Source of the DNA: Bacillus sp. BGMRC 2118
GTDB taxonomy: Bacteria > Bacillota > Bacilli > Bacillales > SA4
Reading direction: 5' to 3'
NCBI GenBank assembly: GCA_008364785.1
Contig: VTTJ01000015.1
Location: forward strand, 1-56,111
Length of the DNA: 56,111 nucleotides
Part shown: positions 1 to 8,025 of the stretch, piece by piece
How positions within the stretch are numbered: position 1 is the first letter of the stretch
Layout of the letters: the number at the start of each line of letters is the position of its first letter
Translations under genes and position numbers: made by a program
Notes under the pieces: model-generated
The model's input: only the letters and a program-made list of their open reading frames with translations
Database searches by the model: none
What the model was told of the DNA's origin: nothing

Positions 1-54
1 TATTAGGCACGCCGCCAGCGTTCGTCCTGAGCCAGGATCAAACTCTCCAATAAA
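1..54 (-). rRNA. 16S ribosomal RNA, 5' end (partial)
   Basis: Read on the minus strand this is the 5' terminus of 16S rRNA, with the universal 27F primer region (AGAGTTTGATCCTGGCTCAG) at about positions 45 to 26. The gene runs off the left edge of the window. It lies downstream of lysS, where B. subtilis also carries rRNA operons. Confidence 0.97.
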
Positions 55-146
55 GTGTTTGATTGCTCATTTTTGCTGGCTATCTATAATAGATAGTTTT
101 AAATATTTTTGCGTTGGTTAAACCAACACGCTTGACGTTTTGTTTA

Positions 147-159
147 GTTTTCAAAGAAC
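147..159 (-). promoter_or_regulatory. rrn leader boxA-like antitermination element
   Basis: The minus strand reads GTTCTTTGAAAAC about 100 nt upstream of the 16S 5' end. This matches the conserved leader element of Bacillus rrn operons used in Nus-factor antitermination. Function is inferred from position and similarity. Confidence 0.6.
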
Positions 160-190
160 TTTTTCTCAATCGCTCAAAAGCGACTTTATA

Positions 191-219
191 AATATACCAT
201 CTTTATTTTTAAAGGTCAA
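191..219 (-). promoter_or_regulatory. rrn P2 promoter (sigma A)
   Basis: The minus strand has -35 TTGACC (214-219), a 17-bp spacer and -10 TATATT (191-196), preceded by an A/T-rich UP-like stretch. It is the start-proximal of two tandem promoters ahead of the 16S gene. Confidence 0.85.
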
Positions 220-280
220 TACTTTTTAAAAAGTTTTTTTCTTTCGTAAAGACGTTATATTTTTTTCGAGAACGAGATTA

Positions 281-309
281 AATATACCAAGTTTCTATTC
301 TGTTTGCAA
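281..309 (-). promoter_or_regulatory. rrn P1 promoter (sigma A)
   Basis: The minus strand has -35 TTGCAA (304-309), a 17-bp spacer and -10 TATATT (281-286), about 90 bp upstream of P2. Tandem P1/P2 promoters are usual for Bacillus rrn operons. Confidence 0.75.
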
Positions 310-351
310 CTAGTAAAATATTACAAACGAAAGAAGAGGAAGTGACTTTAA

Positions 352-381
352 AAGTTAAAAGCCCTGCTTTTAGGCAGGGCT
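352..381 (-). terminator. lysS terminator
   Basis: A perfect 8-bp stem (AGCCCTGC at 360-367 with GCAGGGCT at 374-381) is followed on the minus strand by a T-rich tract. It starts 8 nt beyond the lysS stop codon and separates lysS from the rrn promoters. Confidence 0.85.
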
Positions 382-388
382 CATTATA

Positions 389-1891
389 CTACTCAGTTTT
401 ACTTGCTTCCTTATGTCTCATTTGCGGGAATAGAAGCACGTCTCTAATAGAAGGAGAGTTCGTTAAAAGCATTACTAATCGATCGATCCCAATTCCTAAA
501 CCACCTGTTGGGGGCATTCCGTATTCTAGAGCTTCAATGAAATCCTCATCCATTTCATGTGCTTCATCATTGCCCTGCTCTTTTTCTTTTAGTTGAGCTT
601 CGAAGCGCTCTTTTTGATCAATAGGATCATTGAGTTCAGTAAATGCATTTGCATGTTCTCTAGCTACAATAAACAATTCAAAACGATCTGTGAATCTTGG
701 ATCTTCCGGGTTTTTCTTTGCAAGAGGTGAAATTTCAACAGGATGTCCATAGATAAAAGTTGGCTGAATTAAGTTTTCTTCTACCTTTTGCTCAAAGAAT
801 TCATTAACGATGTGTCCATATAACATGTGTTCAGTAATCTGGATACCATGATCTTTTGCTAGTTGTCTTGCCTCATCAACAGACATCTCTTTCCAAAAGT
901 CAACCCCTGTATATTCTTTTACTGCATCAACCATATGGAGTCTTTTCCATTGCGGTTCTAAATTTACTGTATGCTCACCATATGTAACTGTTGTTGTCCC
1001 GAGCACATCTTTAGCAATATGCGCAATTACATTTTCAGTTAGTGTCATAATATCTTGGTAGTCTTCGTAAGCAGCATATAGTTCTAACATCGTGAATTCC
1101 GGATTGTGTCTTGTTGAAATTCCTTCGTTTCTAAATACTCTCCCTATTTCATATACCTTCTCTAATCCGCCGACAATTAATCGTTTTAAATGTAATTCAA
1201 TCGCAATACGCATGTAAAGAGTCATGTCCAGTGCATTATGATGGGTAATAAATGGACGAGCCGAAGCACCACCAGCAATTGAATGCATTGTTGGTGTTTC
1301 CACTTCTAAATAACCTTGATCATCAAGGTATCTTCTCATTGATTGGATGATTTTACTTCTCGTAATAAATGTATCGCGACTCTCAGGATTCATTATTAAA
1401 TCAAGGTAGCGTTGACGGTAACGTTGTTCAACGTCTTTTAAGCCATGATATTTCTCAGGAAGTGGCTTTAATGACTTTGTTAGCAACTCAAAAGAAGACA
1501 CTTTAATAGATAGTTCTCCTACTTGTGTTTTGAATACTGTACCTGTAACACCTACGATATCACCAAGGTCTGCTGAATCAAATACCTCATAAGCATCATC
1601 TCCAACAGCATCTTGTCTAATATAGAGTTGAATTTTCCCTGTTAGATCTTGAATGTGCGTGAACCCCGCTTTTCCTTTTCCACGCTTCGTCATGATACGC
1701 CCTGCAATTGTAGTTTCTATAGACAGTTCGTCTAATTCTTCTTTTGTTTTATCTCCATATAACTCTAATAATTCGTTCGATGCATGCGTACGGTCAAATC
1801 TCTTACCGAACGGGTCTAATCCCTTTTCACGAAGTTTATGTAGTTTCTCTCTACGTACCTTTAACTGGTCATTCAATTCTTCAAAACTCAT
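389..1891 (-). CDS. lysS: Lysyl-tRNA synthetase, class II
   Basis: Charges tRNA-Lys with lysine in the cytoplasm. The protein has an N-terminal OB-fold anticodon-binding domain (about residues 55-150, with TIAGRIMTKRGKGKAGF), then the class II catalytic core. Motif 2 is seen as the FRNEGISTRHNPEFTMLE stretch and motif 3 near the C terminus as GGLGIGIDRLVMLLT. At 500 aa it matches the B. subtilis enzyme. The longest frame begins at a GTG (1900) that overlaps the GGAG ribosome binding site. Two ATGs follow at 1894 and 1891, and the second is best spaced and chosen here. It sits between dusB and an rrn operon as in B. subtilis, and has its own terminator. Confidence 0.97.
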   Translation of the reverse strand: MSFEELNDQLKVRREKLHKLREKGLDPFGKRFDRTHASNELLELYGDKTKEELDELSIETTIAGRIMTKRGKGKAGFTHIQDLTGKIQLYIRQDAVGDDAYEVFDSADLGDIVGVTGTVFKTQVGELSIKVSSFELLTKSLKPLPEKYHGLKDVEQRYRQRYLDLIMNPESRDTFITRSKIIQSMRRYLDDQGYLEVETPTMHSIAGGASARPFITHHNALDMTLYMRIAIELHLKRLIVGGLEKVYEIGRVFRNEGISTRHNPEFTMLELYAAYEDYQDIMTLTENVIAHIAKDVLGTTTVTYGEHTVNLEPQWKRLHMVDAVKEYTGVDFWKEMSVDEARQLAKDHGIQITEHMLYGHIVNEFFEQKVEENLIQPTFIYGHPVEISPLAKKNPEDPRFTDRFELFIVAREHANAFTELNDPIDQKERFEAQLKEKEQGNDEAHEMDEDFIEALEYGMPPTGGLGIGIDRLVMLLTNSPSIRDVLLFPQMRHKEASKTE

Positions 1892-2007
1892 CATTTTCAC
1901 TCCAAGCTATTAGTATATAAACTATTTTCTAGAAGAAGGTCATTATCTCCTCTAAAGGTTAGTACATAATTATGTCCTTAATAGTTTTGTTGTTTGTTAT
2001 AAATGAA

Positions 2008-2035
2008 TAAAAACTGCCAGTTACATACTGGCAGT
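2008..2035 (-). terminator. Terminator of the folate/dusB operon
   Basis: CTGCCAG (2014-2020) pairs with CTGGCAG (2028-2034) and is followed on the minus strand by a run of T. It lies 53 nt past the dusB stop and separates that operon from lysS. Confidence 0.8.
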
Positions 2036-2087
2036 AGTACTCTTCTTTATGGGTATTATAGGTTAGTCTACTAGTGAAGTCAACGTG

Positions 2088-3089
2088 TTAGCCAACGTAG
2101 CTTTGTTTTTCTTCATTTACTTCGGTTTCTTCTACAAGCTGAGATAATAAACTTGCTAAATCACTTCTTGTATTCATCTCGTTAATTCCGTTACGTACCT
2201 TTGCATTTCCTCTGATACCTTTTAAATACCATGCAGCATGCTTTCTCATTTCTCTAACTGCTACGAACTCACCTTTTAATGCAATTAAACGATCAAGGTG
2301 TAGCAGGCACACATCAATTTTTTCCTGAACAGAAGGCTCTTCAATTAGCTCTCCGGTTTCGAGATATTTAACTGTTTGATAGATCATCCAAGGGTTACCT
2401 AGCGCGGCACGGCCAATCATAACACCATCTACGCCTGTTTCTAGCAGCATTCTTTTTGCATCTTGCGGTGTTTTCACATCACCGTTTCCAATTACGGGTA
2501 TGTTTACTGATTGTTTTACTTCTTTAATGATATCCCAGTTCGCAGTACCCTCATACATCTGAACTCTGGTTCTCCCATGCAACGCAACAGCCTGACCACC
2601 AGCACGTTCTACTGCTCTGGCGTTCTCAACTGCAAAAACATGGTCATCATCCCATCCCATACGCATCTTTACCGTTACGGGTTTATCAACTGCATCTGCT
2701 ACAGCTGCAACCATTTCATAGATTTTATTCGGATCTAATAGCCATTTCGCACCGGCGTCACATTTTGTGATTTTAGGTACTGGACATCCCATATTGATAT
2801 CAATAATGTCTGCTGTTGTGTTTTTATCAACAAACTTCGCTGCTTCTACTAATGTTTCTTTTTCCCCGCCGAAGATTTGTAAGCTTAACGGCTTCTCTTG
2901 CTCATCGATATATAGCATGCCCATTGTTCTAGCATTTTTATAAAGGATTGCTTTATCACTAACCATTTCAGCGCATACTAATCCTGCTCCGAATTCCTTT
3001 ACCGTTAGACGGAATGCAGAGTTGCATACTCCCGCCATTGGAGCTAGTACAACTTGGTTTTTCATTTGAATATTACCGATTTTCAGCAT
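2088..3089 (-). CDS. dusB: tRNA-dihydrouridine synthase DusB
   Basis: Flavin-dependent reductase that makes dihydrouridine in the tRNA D-loop. The 333-aa TIM barrel begins with the FMN-binding APMAGVCNSAFR segment. It carries the catalytic cysteine in INMGCPVPK (about residue 100) and the late FMN phosphate region IGNGDVKTPQDAK followed by GRAALGNPW. A GGAG ribosome binding site precedes the ATG at 8 nt. It is the last gene of the folate operon, 18 nt after yazB, the arrangement of B. subtilis yacF. No direct link to folate metabolism is apparent. Confidence 0.93.
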   Translation of the reverse strand: MLKIGNIQMKNQVVLAPMAGVCNSAFRLTVKEFGAGLVCAEMVSDKAILYKNARTMGMLYIDEQEKPLSLQIFGGEKETLVEAAKFVDKNTTADIIDINMGCPVPKITKCDAGAKWLLDPNKIYEMVAAVADAVDKPVTVKMRMGWDDDHVFAVENARAVERAGGQAVALHGRTRVQMYEGTANWDIIKEVKQSVNIPVIGNGDVKTPQDAKRMLLETGVDGVMIGRAALGNPWMIYQTVKYLETGELIEEPSVQEKIDVCLLHLDRLIALKGEFVAVREMRKHAAWYLKGIRGNAKVRNGINEMNTRSDLASLLSQLVEETEVNEEKQSYVG

Positions 3090-3107
3090 AGTACCATCTC
3101 CTATCTA

Positions 3108-3314
3108 CTACTCTTTAGGTGCTAGGTCCTCTACCGTGACCTTTAACACTTTAGCTACTTCATTTAGTAGCTCTTCACTTGGCGCACGATTTCCCCGTTC
3201 AATTTCCCCTAGAATAGATACAGAAATGCCGATATTCTTCGCAAAACTTTCTTGTGTGAAACCCTTTAATTTGCGAAAAGCTCGAATACGTCTTCCCCAC
3301 TTTTCTGCTTCCAT
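3108..3314 (-). CDS. yazB: Small helix-turn-helix protein (YazB type)
   Basis: A 68-aa protein that is almost entirely one Cro/CI-type (HTH_3) DNA-binding domain. IRAFRKLKGFTQESFAKNIGISVSILGEIERGNRAPS contains the turn and recognition helix. Its start lies inside the 3' end of folK (49-nt overlap), suggesting translational coupling. It is the YazB counterpart of B. subtilis, which lies in the same place; targets are unknown. Local control of the folate operon would be a guess. Confidence 0.85.
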   Translation of the reverse strand: MEAEKWGRRIRAFRKLKGFTQESFAKNIGISVSILGEIERGNRAPSEELLNEVAKVLKVTVEDLAPKE

Positions 3315-3787
3315 ATTTGAACCCCATCTCTATCTTTTAGTTCATTGACAATATGACTAATCATAACTCCCTTTATTGTAAGCTCAGGAGTAACCTCCAT
3401 GAGCGGCAACATAACAAATGCACGTTCACTCATCCTTGGATGAGGTACAATTAGCTGTTCATCCTCAATATTTTCTTGGTTATACAATAAAATGTCAAGG
3501 TCTAACGTTCTTGGACCCCATCTAATTTCCCTCTTCCTACCAAGATCCTGTTCAATTCGTAATATAGTATGTAACAAATCAAAGGCTGATAGGCTGGTTC
3601 TAACTTCCAATACCATATTTAAAAATGAATCTTGGTCTGTATATCCAACAGGTTCTGTTTCATAAATGGATGAGAAATTTACAATTTCAATCTCCGAATG
3701 GTTAAAAAGTGCTTGTGTTGCTCCTTTTAAATAACCCAATCGATCCTGAATGTTTGAACCCAAGCCGATGAAAGCATAGTTCTTCAT
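3266..3787 (-). CDS. folK: 6-hydroxymethyl-7,8-dihydropterin pyrophosphokinase
   Basis: Transfers pyrophosphate from ATP to hydroxymethyldihydropterin, the step before dihydropteroate synthase. At 173 aa it is a typical HPPK. The GLGSNIQDRLGYLK start, the SFLNMVLEV pterin-binding segment and the signature RWGPRTLDLDILLYN (about residues 88-102) with its metal-binding aspartates are all present. It overlaps folB by 4 nt upstream and yazB downstream. It belongs to the pab-fol operon, so its product feeds FolP encoded two genes earlier. Confidence 0.95.
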   Translation of the reverse strand: MKNYAFIGLGSNIQDRLGYLKGATQALFNHSEIEIVNFSSIYETEPVGYTDQDSFLNMVLEVRTSLSAFDLLHTILRIEQDLGRKREIRWGPRTLDLDILLYNQENIEDEQLIVPHPRMSERAFVMLPLMEVTPELTIKGVMISHIVNELKDRDGVQIWKQKSGEDVFELFAN

Positions 3788-4146
3788 TCCCTACCTCTCG
3801 TTAATTCAATACTTACAGATTTGTAGTAGCCTGGAATGGGTGGGTCTGGTTTTATTAATTTTATCTTACATTCCGCTATGAGTGGAAATGAATTCAATAT
3901 ACTTGCACAAATTGACTCTGCTACTGCTTCTATTAACTTTTTCGGTTCTCCCTCTACAATATCCCGGCAAAGTGTATATACCTCTGCGTAATTTACTGTA
4001 TCCTGGAGATTATCACTTTTACCAGCTATTGATAAATCTATTGATAAAGATAAATTCACATTAAAACGTTGGCCTATTTTTGTTTCCTCCGGAAGTACTC
4101 CGTGATAACCATAGAATAGCATGTCATTCAGTTCTATCTTATCCAT
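3784..4146 (-). CDS. folB: Dihydroneopterin aldolase
   Basis: Converts 7,8-dihydroneopterin to hydroxymethyldihydropterin and glycolaldehyde in folate synthesis. The 120-aa protein has the FolB signature MLFYGYHGVLPEE (about residues 9-21) with the conserved tyrosine, and the catalytic-lysine segment IKLIKPDPPIPG. It overlaps folP by 8 nt and folK by 4 nt, so the three enzymes appear translationally coupled. Confidence 0.94.
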   Translation of the reverse strand: MDKIELNDMLFYGYHGVLPEETKIGQRFNVNLSLSIDLSIAGKSDNLQDTVNYAEVYTLCRDIVEGEPKKLIEAVAESICASILNSFPLIAECKIKLIKPDPPIPGYYKSVSIELTRGRE

Positions 4147-4978
4147 GAGTAATTCCCCCTTTCCCTACCAATACATCCATGACCTTTGACATTTTAGAGA
4201 TCGATTTTACATCATGTACACGCATAATGTGACAACCCTTTTGTATCCCTAGACAAACTGTTGCCCCTGTCCCCTCCATTCTCTCAATAGGAGGAACATC
4301 TAAAATTTGGCCAATAAACGACTTTCTTGAAGTGCCTAATAAAACAGGGTAACCAAGGTTAGCAATTTGGTCGAGATTTTTCATGACTTCTATATTGATT
4401 TCGAAATCCTTCGCAAATCCAATACCAGGGTCTAAGATAATTTTTTCATCTTTCACTCCGGCACGCTTGCAAATCTCAATGCTCTCTACTAAGTCCGCGA
4501 TAACATTCTGCATGAGATTTGTATAGTTTTTATTAGCACGGTTATGCATCAGGATGATTGGAACATTATAATATGCAGCAACCTCAGCCATCTTTGGGTC
4601 TGCTTTAGCTCCCCAAATATCATTAATGATATGCGCTCCTGCTTCTATTGCCTGTTTTGCCACTTCCGATTTATACGTATCTATAGAGATCGGCACATTA
4701 ACTTGCTTGGAAAGTTCTTTGATTACTGGGGCTGTCCGACTAATCTCTTCTTCTACTGTTATTTCTGTATAGCCAGGTCTTGTCGATTCTCCACCAATAT
4801 CAATAATATCCGCACCTTCTGAAATCATCTGTGTTGCATGATTAATTGCGTTATTAATTTGATTATAATTACCACCGTCTGAGAAAGAGTCAGGTGTAAC
4901 ATTTAAAATACCCATAATAAATGTCTTCTGCGTCATATCCAACTTATGTGGTCCACATGTAATGGTTGAATATATCAT
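4139..4978 (-). CDS. folP: Dihydropteroate synthase
   Basis: Condenses hydroxymethyldihydropterin pyrophosphate with p-aminobenzoate; this is the sulfonamide target (called sul in B. subtilis). The 279-aa TIM barrel shows both family signatures: MGILNVTPDSFSDGG (about residues 22-36) and ADIIDIGGESTRPG (about 58-71). The substrate-binding DPGIGFAKD and GTSRKSFIG segments follow. It lies 4 nt downstream of pabC, which supplies its p-aminobenzoate. Confidence 0.96.
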   Translation of the reverse strand: MIYSTITCGPHKLDMTQKTFIMGILNVTPDSFSDGGNYNQINNAINHATQMISEGADIIDIGGESTRPGYTEITVEEEISRTAPVIKELSKQVNVPISIDTYKSEVAKQAIEAGAHIINDIWGAKADPKMAEVAAYYNVPIILMHNRANKNYTNLMQNVIADLVESIEICKRAGVKDEKIILDPGIGFAKDFEINIEVMKNLDQIANLGYPVLLGTSRKSFIGQILDVPPIERMEGTGATVCLGIQKGCHIMRVHDVKSISKMSKVMDVLVGKGGITHG

Positions 4979-4982
4979 TCAA

Positions 4983-5843
4983 TCAATCCTCTCGAACATC
5001 TTTTAAAGAGAGCAGATCTTGTTTACACTTCTGATAATCTGCCATTAATAATTTTACATACTCACCATTTTTCCCTGGAAATTTTGTATCGTTCACTTGT
5101 GTGAGAGCAACAATTTCTTGTATAGAATTCGTAATAAACACTTCTTCACTCGTCAATAACTCTTCTAGTAAGAAGAATCCCTCTGAATAAGGAATATTTC
5201 TCTTCTGTAACAAGCGTAAGATAAACTTTCTCGTGATACCATTTAATATGCCTGTTTTCGTATCAGGTGTATAAACTATACCGTTTTTAACCCAGAAAAT
5301 ATTTGAAACAATCCCCTCTGCAATATAGCCTTCTTTTGTTAAAAAGATTCCTTCTAGATCGAGGGCTTGTCCAAGTTCCCGCTTGCCGAGAATATTATTC
5401 ATATAATGATGAGATTTTAAGCGTTTTGTCCCTTCGGGGGTATTACGGATTGTTGTAAGGATTCTACCCTTCTTTTCTATGTTCATAGAAGGAAGGGATT
5501 TTATATATATAATCATGGTTGGTTTATCATATGGCTCTGTCGTTAAACCTAACCCCTCATCTCCTGCAGAGATCGTTAATCTTATGTATGCATTATCAAG
5601 GTTATTTTTATTTAGTAATTCTTTAATTATTTTTGATACTTGATCATTTGTCATATTCCAGTTAATTTGTAACTCCCTTAACCCATTTCTGAGACGATCT
5701 AAATGATCATCTAACAAAAAAGGGTGGCCTTGGTACACCCGAAAAGTCTCGAATAAACCAAGGCCATACATATATCCATGATCAAAAATGGAGATTTTTG
5801 CTTCGTCCTCCGATACAAACTGGCCATTTAAATAGATGTACAT
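4983..5843 (-). CDS. pabC: 4-amino-4-deoxychorismate lyase
   Basis: PLP enzyme of fold type IV that splits aminodeoxychorismate into p-aminobenzoate and pyruvate. The 286-aa protein has the family N terminus (NGQFVSEDEAKISIFDHG). The PLP lysine falls in the GTKRLKSHHYMNN region (about residues 138-150), followed by LTKEGYIAEG and the C-terminal EVFITNSIQEI segment. It overlaps pabA by 16 nt. D-amino acid or branched-chain aminotransferases share this fold, but the operon context settles the assignment. Confidence 0.92.
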   Translation of the reverse strand: MYIYLNGQFVSEDEAKISIFDHGYMYGLGLFETFRVYQGHPFLLDDHLDRLRNGLRELQINWNMTNDQVSKIIKELLNKNNLDNAYIRLTISAGDEGLGLTTEPYDKPTMIIYIKSLPSMNIEKKGRILTTIRNTPEGTKRLKSHHYMNNILGKRELGQALDLEGIFLTKEGYIAEGIVSNIFWVKNGIVYTPDTKTGILNGITRKFILRLLQKRNIPYSEGFFLLEELLTSEEVFITNSIQEIVALTQVNDTKFPGKNGEYVKLLMADYQKCKQDLLSLKDVRED

Positions 5844-6427
5844 GACGTAGTTTTCGTTCCTCCATATGTTTCAATAAAGTTTTGCAGCAGCTTTTTTCCA
5901 GCAGATGTCATGATGGATTCCGGATGGAATTGAACACCCTCAATGGGTAATGACTTATGCCGTAAACCCATAATTTCACCTTCTTCAGTCCAAGATGTCA
6001 CTTCTAATTCTTCTGGTAGTGTTTCCTTTTTTACAATAAGTGAGTGATATCTAGTAGCTGTAAAAGGTTGTTCTAACTCAGTATATACCGCTTTCCCATC
6101 ATGATATATTGGTGAGGTTTTCCCATGCATCAAACGTTCTGCCCGGACAACCTCTCCACCAAATACTTGGGCAATGGATTGGTGCCCAAGGCAAACGCCA
6201 AAAATCGGGATCTTCCCAGCAAAGTGAGATATCGCTTCAAGGCTTATACCTGCCTCATTTGGACTGCACGGACCAGGAGAAATCATTAAAAAGCTAGGAG
6301 CTAGCTGTTCAATTTCCTCAATTGTAATTTTATCGTTTCTCTTTACAATAAGCTCTTGTCCTAACTCACCTAAATATTGAACTAAATTAAACGTAAATGA
6401 GTCATAGTTATCAATCATTAAAATCAT
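5828..6427 (-). CDS. pabA: Aminodeoxychorismate/anthranilate synthase glutaminase subunit
   Basis: Class I glutamine amidotransferase that passes ammonia to PabB; in B. subtilis the same protein (TrpG) also serves anthranilate synthase. The 199-aa sequence has the ISPGPCSPNEAG oxyanion strand, the nucleophile elbow GVCLGHQ with the catalytic Cys (about residue 79), and the HPES catalytic His/Glu near the C terminus. The start ATG follows a purine-rich leader in which (G/U)AG triplets recur every 5 nt (see the separate entry). This suggests tryptophan-responsive TRAP control, as for B. subtilis trpG. Confidence 0.95.
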   Translation of the reverse strand: MILMIDNYDSFTFNLVQYLGELGQELIVKRNDKITIEEIEQLAPSFLMISPGPCSPNEAGISLEAISHFAGKIPIFGVCLGHQSIAQVFGGEVVRAERLMHGKTSPIYHDGKAVYTELEQPFTATRYHSLIVKKETLPEELEVTSWTEEGEIMGLRHKSLPIEGVQFHPESIMTSAGKKLLQNFIETYGGTKTTSCTSI

Positions 6428-6429
6428 TT

Positions 6430-6452
6430 CTCATCTCTCCTCTACTCAACTA
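6430..6452 (-). promoter_or_regulatory. Putative TRAP-binding triplet array over the pabA ribosome binding site
   Basis: The minus-strand RNA reads UAG-uu-GAG-ua-GAG-ga-GAG-au-GAG, five (G/U)AG triplets at an exact 5-nt period. The array ends 2 nt before the pabA ATG and includes the pabB stop codon and the pabA Shine-Dalgarno sequence. B. subtilis trpG is repressed by TRAP bound to similar triplets over its ribosome binding site. Five is fewer than the nine triplets known there. Function is inferred; no mtrB gene is in the window. Confidence 0.55.
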
Positions 6453-7864
6453 ATTGTTACCTTAACCTTCTCTTCTGCTACTTCTTTTGCCTTCCAAAGT
6501 GCTTTTGCTTTTTTCAACGACTCTTTATATTCATAAGTCGGATTGGAGTCTATGACAACTCCTGCTCCAGCTTGAATATGTGCGATTTCGTTTGCAACCA
6601 TCATAGTACGAATCGCGATGTTTAACTCCATATCACCATTATAACCAATCCAGCCGATAGAGCCAGTATATATTCCACGTCTAACCGGTTCTAATTCTTC
6701 AATAATCTCCATTGTTCTTACTTTGGGAGCTCCAGTAATCGTTCCTCCTGGGAATACTGCATCAATAACATCATATGCATCAAAATGATCTGCTACTTCA
6801 CCCTTAACATTGGAAACGATATGCATGACATGTGAGTAGCGTTCAATGACCATAAATTCATCTACCTCTACTGTTCCAAATTTGCATACTTTCCCTAAAT
6901 CATTTCTCTCTAAATCCACTAACATAACATGCTCTGCACGTTCCTTTTCATTTTGAATGAGTTCTTGAGCAAGTTTCTCGTCTTCTGCTTCATTACTACC
7001 TCTTGAGCGAGTACCTGCAATTGGCCGAGTACTCAACGTTTCACCTGACTTTTTCACAAGTAATTCCGGGGATCCAGAAACAATTTGGAATTCAGGCGTA
7101 TGAATATAGGCCATGTATGGTGAGGGGTTAATCGTACGTAATGAGCTATATACATCTATTGGATTGACATGAAGCTTTTGAGATTGTCTAACTGATAAGT
7201 TGACCTGAAAAATATCTCCTTGTGATATATAATCCTGAATTTTGTTTACCGCAAGTCCAAACTCATTGTCAGTAAATGATACACAGATATCATTATTCTC
7301 TGCTTTCTGATCATATGTATCCTGGTTTGAATTCATTGATTGTAACCAAAGCTCTTTCATTTGCATCAATCTAATAGATGCTTCCTTTTCTTGCTCTTTA
7401 TCCCTACATGTTACAATGAACAGCTCTTCTTTTTCATGATCATATATAAAGACATCATTATAGATTAAAAAATACAAATCAGGAGTATTCAGATCATCTT
7501 TAGCTATACTCGGTAGATCTTCAATGTATCTTGCATAGTCATAGCTGATAAAGCCAATCGCACCACATTGGAAATCAGGAAGCTCTGGATTATGTTCTAC
7601 TTGGAAATCCTTCAACCAATTTCTCATGTTATGTAAAGGGTTTCCTTCAATTGTAGTAGTCGTGTTATTTGTCGTTATTTGCATGTTGTGATCTTTTCCA
7701 TTTAAAAGTGCGACCGGTTCGAATCCCATGATACTATACTTACCATCGCGACCACTCTCTAGAAGTGCTACATGTGTATATAAATTACTTAATAAACGAA
7801 ACTGAGGAAACCATTTTTCTTTGTTTACTTTCAATTTTATGTAAAATGGATACCTTTTCCCCAT
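6446..7864 (-). CDS. pabB: Aminodeoxychorismate synthase component I
   Basis: Uses chorismate and ammonia from PabA to make aminodeoxychorismate. The chorismate-binding domain occupies the C-terminal half, with VNLSVRQSQ, SPSPYMAYI-like and SPELLV segments, TRPIAGTRSRG (about residues 280-290) and FPGGTITGAPK. The longest frame starts at 7933, but the ATG at 7864 has a purine-rich ribosome binding site and gives 472 aa, close to the 470 of B. subtilis PabB; it is preferred. It is the first gene of the folate operon. A TrpE identity is unlikely because it is followed by pabA, pabC and folP. Confidence 0.93.
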   Translation of the reverse strand: MGKRYPFYIKLKVNKEKWFPQFRLLSNLYTHVALLESGRDGKYSIMGFEPVALLNGKDHNMQITTNNTTTTIEGNPLHNMRNWLKDFQVEHNPELPDFQCGAIGFISYDYARYIEDLPSIAKDDLNTPDLYFLIYNDVFIYDHEKEELFIVTCRDKEQEKEASIRLMQMKELWLQSMNSNQDTYDQKAENNDICVSFTDNEFGLAVNKIQDYISQGDIFQVNLSVRQSQKLHVNPIDVYSSLRTINPSPYMAYIHTPEFQIVSGSPELLVKKSGETLSTRPIAGTRSRGSNEAEDEKLAQELIQNEKERAEHVMLVDLERNDLGKVCKFGTVEVDEFMVIERYSHVMHIVSNVKGEVADHFDAYDVIDAVFPGGTITGAPKVRTMEIIEELEPVRRGIYTGSIGWIGYNGDMELNIAIRTMMVANEIAHIQAGAGVVIDSNPTYEYKESLKKAKALWKAKEVAEEKVKVTIS

Positions 7865-7964
7865 TTCTCCACATCCCTTTAGTTTATTTCTTTTGCCAAC
7901 AAGTACTTTACATAATTCATCGTAACACCACATCTATGTGTTTAGGATAAAGAAAATTCGACAA

Positions 7965-7975
7965 GTGCCTGGCAC
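7965..7975. repeat. Short palindrome GTGCCTGGCAC
   Basis: A perfect inverted repeat GTGCC-T-GGCAC lies between pabB and the cysK terminator. Similar TGGTGCCAGGCACT-type motifs are scattered in many Bacillaceae genomes, from general familiarity. Only one copy was noticed in this window, and its function is unknown. Confidence 0.45.
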
Positions 7976-7982
7976 CAATCCA

Positions 7983-8018
7983 CAAAAAAAGAACAACCTT
8001 AATCAAAAGGTTGTTCTT
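7983..8018 (-). terminator. cysK terminator
   Basis: A perfect 12-bp stem AAGAACAACCTT (7989-8000) / AAGGTTGTTCTT (8007-8018) is followed by T residues on the minus strand. It starts 7 nt after the cysK stop and isolates cysK from the folate operon. Confidence 0.9.
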
Positions 8019-8025
8019 TTCTGTG

